A stretch of DNA of 64,000 nt from Oscillospiraceae bacterium (lineage in GTDB: Bacteria; Bacillota; Clostridia; Saccharofermentanales; Saccharofermentanaceae). Location: the NCBI GenBank assembly GCA_015069205.1, contig SVIZ01000006.1, positions 1 to 64,000 of the forward strand, written 5' to 3'. This document shows, piece by piece, positions 33,248-42,564 of this stretch (position 1 is the stretch's first letter; the number at the start of each line of letters is the position of its first letter). The notes below the pieces were generated by a model, which saw nothing but the letters and a program-made list of their open reading frames with translations, ran no database searches and was not told where the DNA came from. A program made the translations under genes and the position numbers.

Positions 33248-35026
33248 ATGAGTTTAGTTAATATTAAAATTGAAGGTCAGCCTTATCAGGTTGAAGCCGG
33301 CCTCACCATTCTTGAAGCTGCTAAGGCTTGTGGCTATGAGATTCCTTCACTTTGTGCATTCAATCATGGTGAGTGCAACCAGGGTTCCTGCCGTGTTTGT
33401 CTCGTAGAGGCAACAGGCGCAAGAGGACTCGTTGCATCTTGCGTATATCCTGTAGCTGAGGGTATGGAGATCAAGATCTCTTCACCTGCAGCTGTACAGG
33501 CTCGTAGAAGATCAGTAGAGCTCATGCTCTCTAACCACAATAAGAATTGCCAGCAGTGCGATAAGAACGGCCAGTGCGAGCTTCTCCACGTTGCTCAGAT
33601 CACAGGCGCAAGAGAAGATGCTTTCCAGGGTGTTCACTCTGAGACACACATCGATACTCTCGCTCCCGGACTTATCCGTGATACATCCAAGTGTATCCTC
33701 TGCGGCCGTTGTATCGCCCGTTGCTCCAATGCTCACGGCATGGGAATCCTCGGCTTCGAAAACCGTGGCTTTGCAACATTCGTTTCTCCTGCTGAGAACA
33801 GAAGCTTTGCAGATTCACCTTGTATCCAGTGCGGTCAGTGCGTAAACGTATGTCCTACAGGCGCACTCATGGAGCACTCAGAGATCGATAAGGTTGATGC
33901 AGCTTTCAAGGCAGGCAAGCACGTTATCGTTCAGGCAGCTCCTGCAGTTCGTGCAGCTATCGGCGAAGAGTTCGACAATCCTGTCGGCACACCTTGCACA
34001 GGCAAGATGATCGCAGCTCTCAGAAGACTCGGCTTTGAGAGAGTTTACGATGTTAACTTCGGTGCTGACCTTACTATCATGGAAGAGGGCACAGAGCTCC
34101 TCGGCCGTCTCCAGAACGGCGGAGTTCTCCCTATGATCACATCCTGCTCACCGGGATGGATCAACTACGCTGAGTACAACTACGGCGATCTCCTTCCTCA
34201 TCTTTCTTCATGCAAGTCTCCTCACGAGATGCAGGGTGCCATCATCAAGTCTTACTGGGCACAGGAAAAGGGCATCGATCCTAAGGATATCTTCGTTGTA
34301 TCCATCATGCCTTGCGTTGCTAAGAAGTTCGAGAAGGAAAGAGAGCAGCTCATCACAAACGGCAATCCTGACGTTGATGCAGTTCTCACAACACGTGAGC
34401 TCGCAAGAATGATCCGCCGTGCAGGTATCATGTTCAACCGTCTTCCTGACGAAGAATGGGATCAGGATATCATGGGCGACTACACAGGTGCCGGCGTAAT
34501 CTTCGGTGTTACAGGCGGTGTTATGGAAGCAGCTCTCAGAACGGTATACTTCAAGCTCACAGGTAAGGAATGCGAGCCTATCGAGATCAAGGCTGTTCGT
34601 GGCCACGATGCAGGAATCCGTGAGGCTTCTCTCGATATCAACGGAACAACAGTTAATGTTGCGATCGCTTCCGGTATGAAGAGCGCTAAGGTTCTTCTCG
34701 ACGAGATCCGTGAAGGCAAGTCCAAGTATCAGTTTATCGAGATCATGGGCTGCCCCGGTGGTTGTATCAACGGCGGTGGTCAGCCTTATGTCCGTCCTTG
34801 CTTTATGCCTAACGAGGCAGATGATATCCTCGACACATACAAGGAGAAGAGAGCTCAGGCACTCTATTCCGAAGATGAGCGTCAGGTTCTCCGTCAGTCT
34901 CACAAGAATCCCCAGATCATCGAACTCTATGAGAAGTATCTGGGCGAGCCTAACTCACACAAGGCTCACGAGCTCCTGCACACAACATATGCTGCAAGAG
35001 AAGGCTTCAACGAGATCAAGAAGTAA
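33248..35026 (+). CDS. hydA: [FeFe] hydrogenase catalytic subunit HydA
   Basis: 592 residues. An N-terminal plant-type [2Fe-2S] domain (CGYEIPSLC, CNQGSCRVC), the His/Cys [4Fe-4S] site (HNKNCQQCDKNGQC) and two [4Fe-4S] ferredoxin motifs (CILCGRCIARC, CIQCGQCVNVCP) lead to the H-cluster domain. Its three motifs are complete: TSCSPGW (298-304), MPCVAKKFE with Cys356, and GCPGGCINGGGQP with Cys502 and Cys506. The C-terminal 50 residues match the small-subunit helix domain. It belongs to the HydABC (group A3) type. The maturases HydE, HydF and HydG are not in the window. AGGAGG precedes the ATG. Confidence 0.95.
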   Translation: MSLVNIKIEGQPYQVEAGLTILEAAKACGYEIPSLCAFNHGECNQGSCRVCLVEATGARGLVASCVYPVAEGMEIKISSPAAVQARRRSVELMLSNHNKNCQQCDKNGQCELLHVAQITGAREDAFQGVHSETHIDTLAPGLIRDTSKCILCGRCIARCSNAHGMGILGFENRGFATFVSPAENRSFADSPCIQCGQCVNVCPTGALMEHSEIDKVDAAFKAGKHVIVQAAPAVRAAIGEEFDNPVGTPCTGKMIAALRRLGFERVYDVNFGADLTIMEEGTELLGRLQNGGVLPMITSCSPGWINYAEYNYGDLLPHLSSCKSPHEMQGAIIKSYWAQEKGIDPKDIFVVSIMPCVAKKFEKEREQLITNGNPDVDAVLTTRELARMIRRAGIMFNRLPDEEWDQDIMGDYTGAGVIFGVTGGVMEAALRTVYFKLTGKECEPIEIKAVRGHDAGIREASLDINGTTVNVAIASGMKSAKVLLDEIREGKSKYQFIEIMGCPGGCINGGGQPYVRPCFMPNEADDILDTYKEKRAQALYSEDERQVLRQSHKNPQIIELYEKYLGEPNSHKAHELLHTTYAAREGFNEIKK

Positions 35027-35051
35027 TCTGATAAACAATCAGCAACCAAAA

Positions 35052-35085
35052 AGAGGGTATCTCAAACGAGATACCCTCTCTTATT
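35052..35085. terminator. Bidirectional terminator after hydABC
   Basis: AGAGGGTATCTC (35052-35063), loop AAAC, GAGATACCCTCT (35068-35079). T-rich on the plus side (CTTATTTT), and the A run before it gives a T tract on the minus strand, so it can also serve the convergent gene. Confidence 0.85.
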
Positions 35086-35110
35086 TTGTGTGTTTATGTT
35101 CTGAATAGAT

Positions 35111-35785
35111 TTATTTATATCTCATCAATTCATCTCGGGGCACGAATATATCCCTTCTGTAGAGGCTCTTGCCGTTTGTTGGAGATCTGTTGACCTTCTT
35201 TTCGGAAGCATAAATGACCACAAGACATCTTGCTCCGACTTGTACAAAGCGAAGTTCTTTAGGGAGGTCTGTCTCCCAGGTCGTTCCGATCTGATCCGTG
35301 ATAACGGCATGGTATACATCACAGGGAATTCCTCTGTGATTTACACGGATGAGGTGCCTTACATCTGCGAAATAGCATTCGCCGACACTGTAACGTCTTG
35401 TATGAAGACTGATTATCCGATACAGAGGCATAGAAACCATACCTATATACATCAGCAAAACACCAGCCGCAACAGAGCCCATGATGATGACGACACCAAG
35501 GTCTTCTTTGCCTCGAATGCTGATAGCAGCACCACCGGCGCAGACGGCAAGCGGAAGCATGACAAGGCTTAAAACAACAATGGGTTTGCTGGTTCTTGGT
35601 GCTAACTGTCTCTTTATCTCAGCTGCTTCTTCAAGTGTTGGAGAACGCATTCCGTAAAATTGGGGCGGAGTGGTATCAACAGGCTTGTCTTTGTTTTTGT
35701 TTACGATCACATAGATAACTACAGTGACTATAACCACGACAGGAAAACTGCAATAAAGCAGATTGGTAAGTGTTTCTACAGTCAT
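35111..35785 (-). CDS. Unrecognised membrane protein with three hydrophobic segments
   Basis: 224 residues: one N-terminal hydrophobic segment (about 10-30), a hydrophilic loop with QFYGMRSPTLEEAAEIKRQL, two more hydrophobic segments (about 68-118) and a soluble, mainly beta-like C-terminal domain of about 100 residues. AAGGGAA lies before the ATG. I do not recognise the family. It is flanked by terminator and divergent gene, so it is probably expressed on its own. Confidence 0.65.
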   Translation of the reverse strand: MTVETLTNLLYCSFPVVVIVTVVIYVIVNKNKDKPVDTTPPQFYGMRSPTLEEAAEIKRQLAPRTSKPIVVLSLVMLPLAVCAGGAAISIRGKEDLGVVIIMGSVAAGVLLMYIGMVSMPLYRIISLHTRRYSVGECYFADVRHLIRVNHRGIPCDVYHAVITDQIGTTWETDLPKELRFVQVGARCLVVIYASEKKVNRSPTNGKSLYRRDIFVPRDELMRYK

Positions 35786-35824
35786 TTCTAAATTCCCTTA
35801 ATCCGATTAATATTCCCTTATTAA

Positions 35825-35847
35825 TGCCCGGCAACCGGTTCCGGGCA
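35825..35847. promoter_or_regulatory. GC-rich palindrome between divergent genes
   Basis: TGCCCGG at 35825-35831 and CCGGGCA at 35841-35847 flank the self-complementary centre ACCGGT. The 23-bp near-palindrome lies 40 bases ahead of the leftward gene and about 75 bases ahead of the rightward -10 box. It is a candidate operator. Confidence 0.45.
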
Positions 35848-35897
35848 GAGAAATTATATCACGTGTTATTTGCCTGATTAAGAATTTTTGATTGCAG

Positions 35898-35906
35898 TGG
35901 TATAAT
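35898..35906 (+). promoter_or_regulatory. Extended -10 promoter
   Basis: TGGTATAAT is an extended -10 element about 44 bases before the start of the sensor cyclase gene; there is no good -35, as often seen with this promoter type. Confidence 0.55.
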
Positions 35907-35949
35907 ACCGTTTGGATGGATTATCGGCCTTTTATTTTCCTTTTTCTCT

Positions 35950-37869
35950 ATGAAGCACAGGATCGCCATATACTCAAACGGATACAACGGAAGCATTACT
36001 CTCAAGGCTCTTGAGGGTATTAAGAAATATGCTGCCGCCAATGATCTGGACATCCATTTCTACATAAGCTTTGCGGCTAACAACAGAAGCGATGGCACAA
36101 ATAAAGGTCAGCTCAATATCTATAATCTTGCGAAGCTTGAAGAATACGACGGGCTTATCGTCTTTTCAAATCTATTAAATAACATTCCCACTGCTGAGGA
36201 ACTCTGTACGGCAGCCAGTAAAAAGGGCGTGCCCGTAGTAAGTATCGGCATGAAGTTCGACGGGATCCCGTACGTTGGAAATAACAACGAAGAGGGAATG
36301 AAAGACCTTGTCGAGCATCTGATAACAGAACACAATGCAAAGAATATTGCATATCTTGGCGGTGCCAGGGAACACGCAGACACTATAGACAGAGAACGTG
36401 TTGTCCGCATGGTATTGGAAAAACACGGCCTTGAACTGAAGGATGAGTATATAGGTTATGGTGACTGGACACCCGAGAAATGCGTCGGTTTTACTGACAA
36501 GCTGATCGATTCGGGAATTGCTCTTCCTGACGCCATAGTATGTGCCAATGACATTATGGCACTGGCGGTAATCAACAGATTCATAGAAAGAGGATTTAAT
36601 CTTCCCGGGGACATTATCGTAACAGGCTTTGACAACATAGAAGAGTCAGGAATATCTTATCCCGCTCTTACGACGGTTGATCAGGACTATGAGACGATCG
36701 GATATGAGAGTTGTAAGCTGCTCTATGAGATAGTTGAAGGAAAGACGGATTCGCTGGATGTGTCTGTAGCATCAAAGCTCGTCACGGGTGAGAGCTGCGG
36801 ATGCAATCTGGAAGCAGACAATCAGTACGACATCAGACGAAGAAAGTATTGCAGCGGCATTCACGCAAAAAACAATCAGTCGAGCTACTTCAACCGGTTT
36901 ATGCGCGCCGAGAGGGATGTCATCCTGGAATCCTACGATTACGAAGACATGAAGGAGAACCTCAGAAAGTTCTACCGTTCCAATAACGGATATTTCAACG
37001 GCAATTTCTACATTATGCTTAACAGGTACTATTTTGAGGATGCTTCCACCGAAGATTTCGAAGCATTATCCGAATGCTATGAAGCTGATTTCGATGCCAC
37101 GGTTGCGTTAAAGGACGGCGAGGAAGCAGATAGCCTGATTGACAGTAACTTAAGAATGCCAGGCTTCATTAAAAAGCAGGGCGAGCAGCATATCTATATC
37201 TTCTATCCGCTGCAGAATGCCGGATATAACTATGGTTATGTTGTTTTCGCAGGCGGAACATCCGTCATAAAGGAAGATTACCGCGTGTGCGAATATCTCG
37301 AAAAGATGGAGCAGACGCTGATGCACTTCAGGATCACCCAGCGTCTTGAGATGGTCAACAAAGAATTGAGATACATGTACGACAGGGATCCCATGACAGG
37401 TCTATACAACAGATTCTGCTTCGTAAACCACGCTGTTCCGCTCATTAATGAGAGTAAAGATCACAAAAAGAGTGCCCTGATCATGTTTGCCGACATCAAC
37501 GATCTTAAGCTGATCAACGACAGATACGGACATATTTTCGGAGACAAGGCGATAATTACAGTATCAGGGGGCATCAAGGAGAGCATCACCAATGACAATG
37601 CAATCGGCATCCGTTATGGCGGTGACGAGTTCCTGATCATCGCTGCAAATGCAAACAGGACGTATGCCGAAAACATCAGAAGGAGCATTAACGCTTATAT
37701 CGAGAAGGAGAACAGTCTGGGTTTAAGTCCGGTCAAGTTCTCTGTCAGCATCGGTTATGTGCTCACCGATCCCAGATCAGACAAGTCAGTTACCGACTAT
37801 ATCGATGAAGCTGACAAGCTGATGTATGAGATCAAGAACGAATACCACAAGAATAATCAGTCAAACTGA
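35950..37869 (+). CDS. Cytosolic sugar-binding-type sensor fused to diguanylate cyclase
   Basis: 639 residues without signal peptide or membrane segment. Residues 1-280 resemble the LacI/GalR ligand-binding fold (RIAIYSNGYNGSI, VEHLITEHNAKNIAYLGG, PDAIVCANDIMALAVINRF, DIIVTGFDNIEESG) but lack the N-terminal DNA-binding helix-turn-helix. A middle region of about 180 residues follows, then a GGDEF domain with an intact signature RYGGDEFLI near residue 560 and DINDLKLIND. I infer that a small molecule, perhaps a sugar, controls cyclic di-GMP synthesis. No clear ribosome binding site precedes the ATG. It converges on the next gene with only 12 bases between. Confidence 0.85.
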   Translation: MKHRIAIYSNGYNGSITLKALEGIKKYAAANDLDIHFYISFAANNRSDGTNKGQLNIYNLAKLEEYDGLIVFSNLLNNIPTAEELCTAASKKGVPVVSIGMKFDGIPYVGNNNEEGMKDLVEHLITEHNAKNIAYLGGAREHADTIDRERVVRMVLEKHGLELKDEYIGYGDWTPEKCVGFTDKLIDSGIALPDAIVCANDIMALAVINRFIERGFNLPGDIIVTGFDNIEESGISYPALTTVDQDYETIGYESCKLLYEIVEGKTDSLDVSVASKLVTGESCGCNLEADNQYDIRRRKYCSGIHAKNNQSSYFNRFMRAERDVILESYDYEDMKENLRKFYRSNNGYFNGNFYIMLNRYYFEDASTEDFEALSECYEADFDATVALKDGEEADSLIDSNLRMPGFIKKQGEQHIYIFYPLQNAGYNYGYVVFAGGTSVIKEDYRVCEYLEKMEQTLMHFRITQRLEMVNKELRYMYDRDPMTGLYNRFCFVNHAVPLINESKDHKKSALIMFADINDLKLINDRYGHIFGDKAIITVSGGIKESITNDNAIGIRYGGDEFLIIAANANRTYAENIRRSINAYIEKENSLGLSPVKFSVSIGYVLTDPRSDKSVTDYIDEADKLMYEIKNEYHKNNQSN

Positions 37870-37881
37870 TATCTTTTAAGA

Positions 37882-40764
37882 TCAGAAGATCTTGTAAATG
37901 GTTGTGTCCTCTTCTGCGAAGTAAGCATCCTGTGTGAGGTTATCCTCAAAGAATGTCTTATTGAAAGTAATTCCGTTGCCGAAATCTGTTGCCTCAAAGT
38001 CAGGATCGACGATGAGATATCTGATGTTACGCTCTTTGCAGTATCTTGTGAATTCATCGATATCGCCGCCGCAGCCTGTGATGAGCCACAGATAGATGGT
38101 ATCTCTTGTGTAAGTATCGTGACCAGCAGACCATGCATAGTAAGGCCAGCCGTAGTACATCGGACGTCCTGCAAGAATGAAGCGGTTCATGGACCACATA
38201 GGTGTAAGGAATACGTCATCAGGATCAGTATTCTCAATTACCCACTTGGTTACAGGAGAGTCTGCGTTCAATGTAAGAGGTACGCGGTTGAGGTTAACGT
38301 AAGTTGCCCACTCGCTGACACCCGTGGCAGTAAGCGGAACCATAAGCGCGATTGCAAGGATGACGCCTGCGACCTCCAAAGCGATCCATGCAGGAAGTGC
38401 CAATCCCTTGGGCTTTTTGGGCGTTACGGGCTCGTGCTTTAATGAGTCAGGCTTGATGTCTGCCGCAGCAACTGCAGCAACTGAAGTTACCTCAACAGGC
38501 TCTTCTGCTGATTCGATCGCAACATTTGCATCAGCTGCATCATCAGGTTCATCTTCACCGAATGTGACGGTGTTGCTTAATGCAAGTGAACCGGGGCGCA
38601 TAGCAACATGTGCAGATTCAGGCGTGGATGCCATGACAGCATCATCGGAATCATCATTTTCATCGGTTGTGTCTTCAGACTTTTCTTCAGAAGATTCTTC
38701 GGAAGACTCATCTTTCTTGGTATCTTCAGCCTCAGCGCTGTCATTTGTAACTTCGAAGATCTCCTCGGGTATTTCAGCAGATGAGTCTGCTTCTTCGTCT
38801 CCGGAATCTTTCTTCTCGTCGCCGAACATGAGCTCTGCGGGAAGTGCTTCTTCCTTGATCTCTTCAACCTTTTCTTCAGCAGCGCCGCCATTAAGGCCGG
38901 ATATGTCTGCATCAACGCCTGTGTGTTCTTCAAGAGCCTTGATGTCAGTAGCCTTGGAATCATCAGAGTTCTCGGAAGCTTCGCCGAATGCGCTTGCTGC
39001 AGCGATAACGGGAGTCCTTACACCCGCATCACCTGTCTCTACAACGGCAAGTTCACCGTCAAGAGCTGAAGCGTCAGCGATATCCTCATCTGCAGAATTC
39101 TCTGCGTCTTCAGCCTTTCTACGTTTGATCGGAATGTAAAGAAGGTTGGCGATCAGAGCTGCAACGAATGCATCGATGAGTATGAGCGATACCTGGATGA
39201 ACTTGTGATTTGCGAGTATTTCAAGAGAAACCTTGAAGAGGAAAGCAAAGATCATCGGGTTAAGTACGCAGAGGAAGAGCAGGAAGCGGTGTACGGGCTT
39301 CTTGCGGATGATGTCCAATACGAGTGTGGTAAGAGCGAAGACCGCAGCGAGGATGAGTGTTAATCCCGTAACGATCAGGAGATACTTGGCAACACTTGAG
39401 AATGTGGGATTCTCAAGAATGAAGCCCGGCATGAACTCAAAGGATACGACGTTCTTATATCCGCCGGAGAATGCGAGAGTCTGGACAAATGAAGATGCGA
39501 CAGCGCATACGGCAACTGCAGCATAGAGAAGTCTGCTCTCTGAGAATATTGCCATGCCGAAGAGCACGAGAAGAAGCGCAATAAGGCATGAACCGTGGAA
39601 ATAAGGCATTACGATAACGAGAACGCATGCCAGGATAGCAATCGAAACAGGGTAGAGCGGGTCACCGGATCTTACGAGCCATGCATTCTTTGAAGCGATA
39701 AAGGTCTTTACGGCATCACCGAAGCTGCCGGCGCGGAAGACGGAAATACCAAGTCTTCTTACAAAAGGCAGGAAGAGGATGACCATAATGAGAATGACTG
39801 CTACGCCGAGCATGAGGTGGCGCTGGTTGGGATAAACGTTGATAGCCCAGATTCCCCAGCTGTCGTAATCAGTAACTGCATACCAGACAGATGACTTGAG
39901 GATCTCATTGATTGCCTGGGATGTTGTGGCACCTGCTGTTGTGAGTTCCTTAAAGTGATAGAAAACATTAAGTGAGCTTCTTAAGAATACGAGAACGGGT
40001 GCAACGAGGAATGCGGAACGTCTGGAGCTGATGAGCACTGCAAGAAGTCCCAAAAGAACGAGCGCGCAGATCATGGACATGATCGAAGGCAGGTTGAGTG
40101 CATAATCGATAGGAAGTCCGAGATACTGGAGCGTGCCTGCGAGGAAATAGAAGAGGAAGTGATATTTGATTCCGTCTCCTGAATAATGCATGTACTGTGT
40201 AGGGAAGTTAAAGCCCTTACCGAAAGATGAGACCATTGCCGTGTGGGGCGAGAGGTCTGAGAATGTGGAAGAACCGTTTAAGAGAGTGGTTCCGTTGATC
40301 CTGTATGTGTAGAACATAAGGAATGTGGCAGCGATGGTGATGCCAAGGATAACGACACCGTAGAAGATGGAATCGACGACATTGAACTTATAGTCTTCGA
40401 TGGTTGTTGAGCCGGAAGCCTTAAGCTCTTCACGCTTGATTCTCTTACGGTTTATGAGGATGAGGCATGTGAGGATCATCCAGAGGAAGAAAGCGAATGT
40501 GACGAGCACACCGATCTTCTTGCATACTTCACCGCTGTCTACGATATATGAAAGACCAAGAGTGACATAGTAATTGAAGAAAGGTACGCAGAGCATACCG
40601 GTAACGATACCTGCTGGAACTGTGAACAGCGTATTAGGTATATGTGTTATAGCCTTGGCTGAAGGACTGCAGGCAACGTATAACCTGCGTACATCCGGTA
40701 CTGAAAGGCCGACAAAGCACATACCGAATGCGGCACATAACATTAAATATAAAATCGCGAGCAT
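37882..40764 (-). CDS. Large multi-spanning GT-C-like membrane protein with acidic insertion
   Basis: 960 residues. About 12-14 membrane segments fill residues 1-570. An acid-rich, Ser/Glu/Asp-dominated low-complexity region (about 590-800) follows, then one more membrane segment and a soluble C-terminal domain. The first external loop (FSDLSPHTAMVSSF, YMHYSGDGIKYHF) and the C-terminal motif GRPMYYGWPYYAWSAGHDT are seen in large uncharacterised membrane proteins thought to be GT-C-fold glycosyltransferases using lipid-linked sugars. I recognise the style, not a named family. The acidic insertion is unusual. The promoter is not evident; AGGGG lies before the ATG. Confidence 0.7.
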   Translation of the reverse strand: MLAILYLMLCAAFGMCFVGLSVPDVRRLYVACSPSAKAITHIPNTLFTVPAGIVTGMLCVPFFNYYVTLGLSYIVDSGEVCKKIGVLVTFAFFLWMILTCLILINRKRIKREELKASGSTTIEDYKFNVVDSIFYGVVILGITIAATFLMFYTYRINGTTLLNGSSTFSDLSPHTAMVSSFGKGFNFPTQYMHYSGDGIKYHFLFYFLAGTLQYLGLPIDYALNLPSIMSMICALVLLGLLAVLISSRRSAFLVAPVLVFLRSSLNVFYHFKELTTAGATTSQAINEILKSSVWYAVTDYDSWGIWAINVYPNQRHLMLGVAVILIMVILFLPFVRRLGISVFRAGSFGDAVKTFIASKNAWLVRSGDPLYPVSIAILACVLVIVMPYFHGSCLIALLLVLFGMAIFSESRLLYAAVAVCAVASSFVQTLAFSGGYKNVVSFEFMPGFILENPTFSSVAKYLLIVTGLTLILAAVFALTTLVLDIIRKKPVHRFLLFLCVLNPMIFAFLFKVSLEILANHKFIQVSLILIDAFVAALIANLLYIPIKRRKAEDAENSADEDIADASALDGELAVVETGDAGVRTPVIAAASAFGEASENSDDSKATDIKALEEHTGVDADISGLNGGAAEEKVEEIKEEALPAELMFGDEKKDSGDEEADSSAEIPEEIFEVTNDSAEAEDTKKDESSEESSEEKSEDTTDENDDSDDAVMASTPESAHVAMRPGSLALSNTVTFGEDEPDDAADANVAIESAEEPVEVTSVAAVAAADIKPDSLKHEPVTPKKPKGLALPAWIALEVAGVILAIALMVPLTATGVSEWATYVNLNRVPLTLNADSPVTKWVIENTDPDDVFLTPMWSMNRFILAGRPMYYGWPYYAWSAGHDTYTRDTIYLWLITGCGGDIDEFTRYCKERNIRYLIVDPDFEATDFGNGITFNKTFFEDNLTQDAYFAEEDTTIYKIF

Positions 40765-40918
40765 ATTAAACCCCTTATTATATTTTTATATAAGCTAATC
40801 CCAATAATCTTATCATAAGTTCGCTTTTTACAAACATGTGGCAATTTGTCGGTATCAATGAAGACACCACACGAAAAAGAGTATAATCTGTCTATCTTGC
40901 GTTAAAAGGGGAATTTGT

Positions 40919-41968
40919 ATGAAAATTACTGTTCTTGGCGGCGGCTTATCGCCCGAGAGAGATGTATCACTTAAATCGGCAAGCCTTATTGCCAATGCTC
41001 TTTTGTCCAAGGGACATGAAGTTGCACTTGTTGATCTTTATGACGGAATCGAGAATAACGATCCCTGTGAGACATTCTTCAGAAGAGGCACAGTAAACCC
41101 GTTTTCATATAATATTCCGGAGACTGAACCTGATCTTGAAGAGATCATCAGACAGCACGGCGGAAGAAAGAGCTGGGTAGGCCCCAGAGTTATCGAGATG
41201 TGCCAATTTGCCGACAGAGTCTTCTTAGGACTTCACGGAAGCCACGGCGAGAACGGACAGGTCCAGGCACTCCTTGATGCATTCGATATCCAATACACCG
41301 GCTGTGATTATTTAGGATGCGCGATCGCAATGGATAAGGATCTTTCCAAGTCTCTTGCAAGAGCAGCGGGATACCTTACTGCCGACTGGATAGTAGACAT
41401 TCCCGAGAAGCTTACATTTGAAAGAGTAAGCGCAGAGATCGGCATTCCCTGTGTAGTTAAGCCTATCGGCAACGGTTCTTCATGCGGCGTATCCATCGTT
41501 AAATCCCAGGATGAGTTCGAGGCTGCCATTGACTATGCGGCTTCCTACCACCAGAGGATCCTTATAGAGAAATACATCAAGGCCCGTGAGATCACGATCT
41601 CGATCGTTAATGACAAGGCTCTGCCTGTTACGGAGATCATTCCCCACGAAGGTTTCTACGATTACAAGAATAAATATCAGGACGGACTTACGACCCATGT
41701 CTGCCCCGCTCAGATAGAAGAGGAAGATTACAAGAAGTGCCAGAAGATGGCGCTGAAGATCTTTAAGCTCCTCAGAATGACGCAGTACGGACGTGTCGAC
41801 ATGATGTACGATGACGCAAAGCACGAGTTCTGGTTTATTGAGGCCAATAACCTGCCGGGCATGACCAATGCTTCGCTTCTGCCTGAAGCTGCAAAGGCTG
41901 CAGGAGTATCATATGAGGATCTCGTCGAGAGTCTTGTAATGGAGACGCGCAAAGAGCAGGTCTACTGA
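40919..41968 (+). CDS. ddl: D-alanine--D-alanine ligase
   Basis: 349 residues of the ATP-grasp ligase that makes D-Ala-D-Ala for peptidoglycan. Visible motifs are HGSHGENGQVQALLDAF near residue 103, IPCVVKPIGNGSSCGVS (ATP-grasp loop) near 180, EITISIVNDKALPVTEI with the metal/ATP region, and FIEANNLPGMTNASLLPEAA at the active site. Typical length. AAAGGGG precedes the ATG, and a TATAAT lies at 40882-40887 without a clear -35. Confidence 0.93.
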   Translation: MKITVLGGGLSPERDVSLKSASLIANALLSKGHEVALVDLYDGIENNDPCETFFRRGTVNPFSYNIPETEPDLEEIIRQHGGRKSWVGPRVIEMCQFADRVFLGLHGSHGENGQVQALLDAFDIQYTGCDYLGCAIAMDKDLSKSLARAAGYLTADWIVDIPEKLTFERVSAEIGIPCVVKPIGNGSSCGVSIVKSQDEFEAAIDYAASYHQRILIEKYIKAREITISIVNDKALPVTEIIPHEGFYDYKNKYQDGLTTHVCPAQIEEEDYKKCQKMALKIFKLLRMTQYGRVDMMYDDAKHEFWFIEANNLPGMTNASLLPEAAKAAGVSYEDLVESLVMETRKEQVY

Positions 41969-42003
41969 TAACCTCAAAGTTCTTATATATATATTATTAT
42001 TTA

Positions 42004-42032
42004 TTGCGACATAACTCCTGTTCGGATAAAAT
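42004..42032 (+). promoter_or_regulatory. Promoter of the dCMP deaminase/cellulase operon
   Basis: TTGCGA (42004-42009) and TAAAAT (42027-42032) are 17 bases apart. It probably also serves the downstream GH5 gene. Confidence 0.65.
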
Positions 42033-42066
42033 TAAGAGTGTTTCATTTGTATTATCGGAGGAGTGT

Positions 42067-42552
42067 ATGAGCGATAAGAGATCTGACTATATCACCTGGG
42101 ATGAATATTTCATGGGTGTAGCTAAGCTTGCTTCAATGAGAAGCAAGGACCCCAGCACTCAGGTTGGTGCCTGCATCGTAGACAAGGATAATTACATCTT
42201 ATCTGTAGGTTACAACGGTTTCCCCCGCGGATGTGACGACGAGGACTTCCCCTGGGGACGTGACGGCGGAACGCTCGATACAAAGTATGCTTTCGTAGCT
42301 CACGCAGAACTTAACGCTATCCTCAATTCCAAGACTGGCGATCTCGCCGGCTCAACTGTTTATGTTACTCTCTTCCCCTGCAATGAATGCACAAAAGCTC
42401 TGATCCAGAAGCGTGTCGGAAGAGTTGTTTATTTCGATGACAAATATCACGATACTGATGCTACCAAAGCTGCACGCAAGATGCTTGATGCAGCAGGTGT
42501 TAAGTACGAGCAGTATCAGCCTTCCGGCCGCAAGGCAGAAATCGAACTTTAA
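42067..42552 (+). CDS. comEB: dCMP deaminase family protein (ComEB-like)
   Basis: 161 residues of the cytidine/deoxycytidylate deaminase fold. The zinc site is HAELNAILN (catalytic Glu) and PCNECTKAL; the DPSTQVGACIVD and GYNGFPRGC motifs belong to the dCMP deaminase group, which supplies dUMP for thymidylate synthesis. The frame runs back to 42004, but GGAGG right before 42067 marks that ATG, and the earlier start would overlap the promoter. The GH5 gene follows after 12 bases. Confidence 0.92.
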   Translation: MSDKRSDYITWDEYFMGVAKLASMRSKDPSTQVGACIVDKDNYILSVGYNGFPRGCDDEDFPWGRDGGTLDTKYAFVAHAELNAILNSKTGDLAGSTVYVTLFPCNECTKALIQKRVGRVVYFDDKYHDTDATKAARKMLDAAGVKYEQYQPSGRKAEIEL

Positions 42553-42564
42553 TGGAGGCATAAT

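Noticed and set aside
38324..39139. 271-residue plus-strand frame rich in Ser and Ala
   Set aside because: It is the antisense of the acidic insertion of the large membrane protein.
42004..42066. N-terminal extension of the dCMP deaminase
   Set aside because: It covers the promoter, and GGAGG marks the ATG at 42067.
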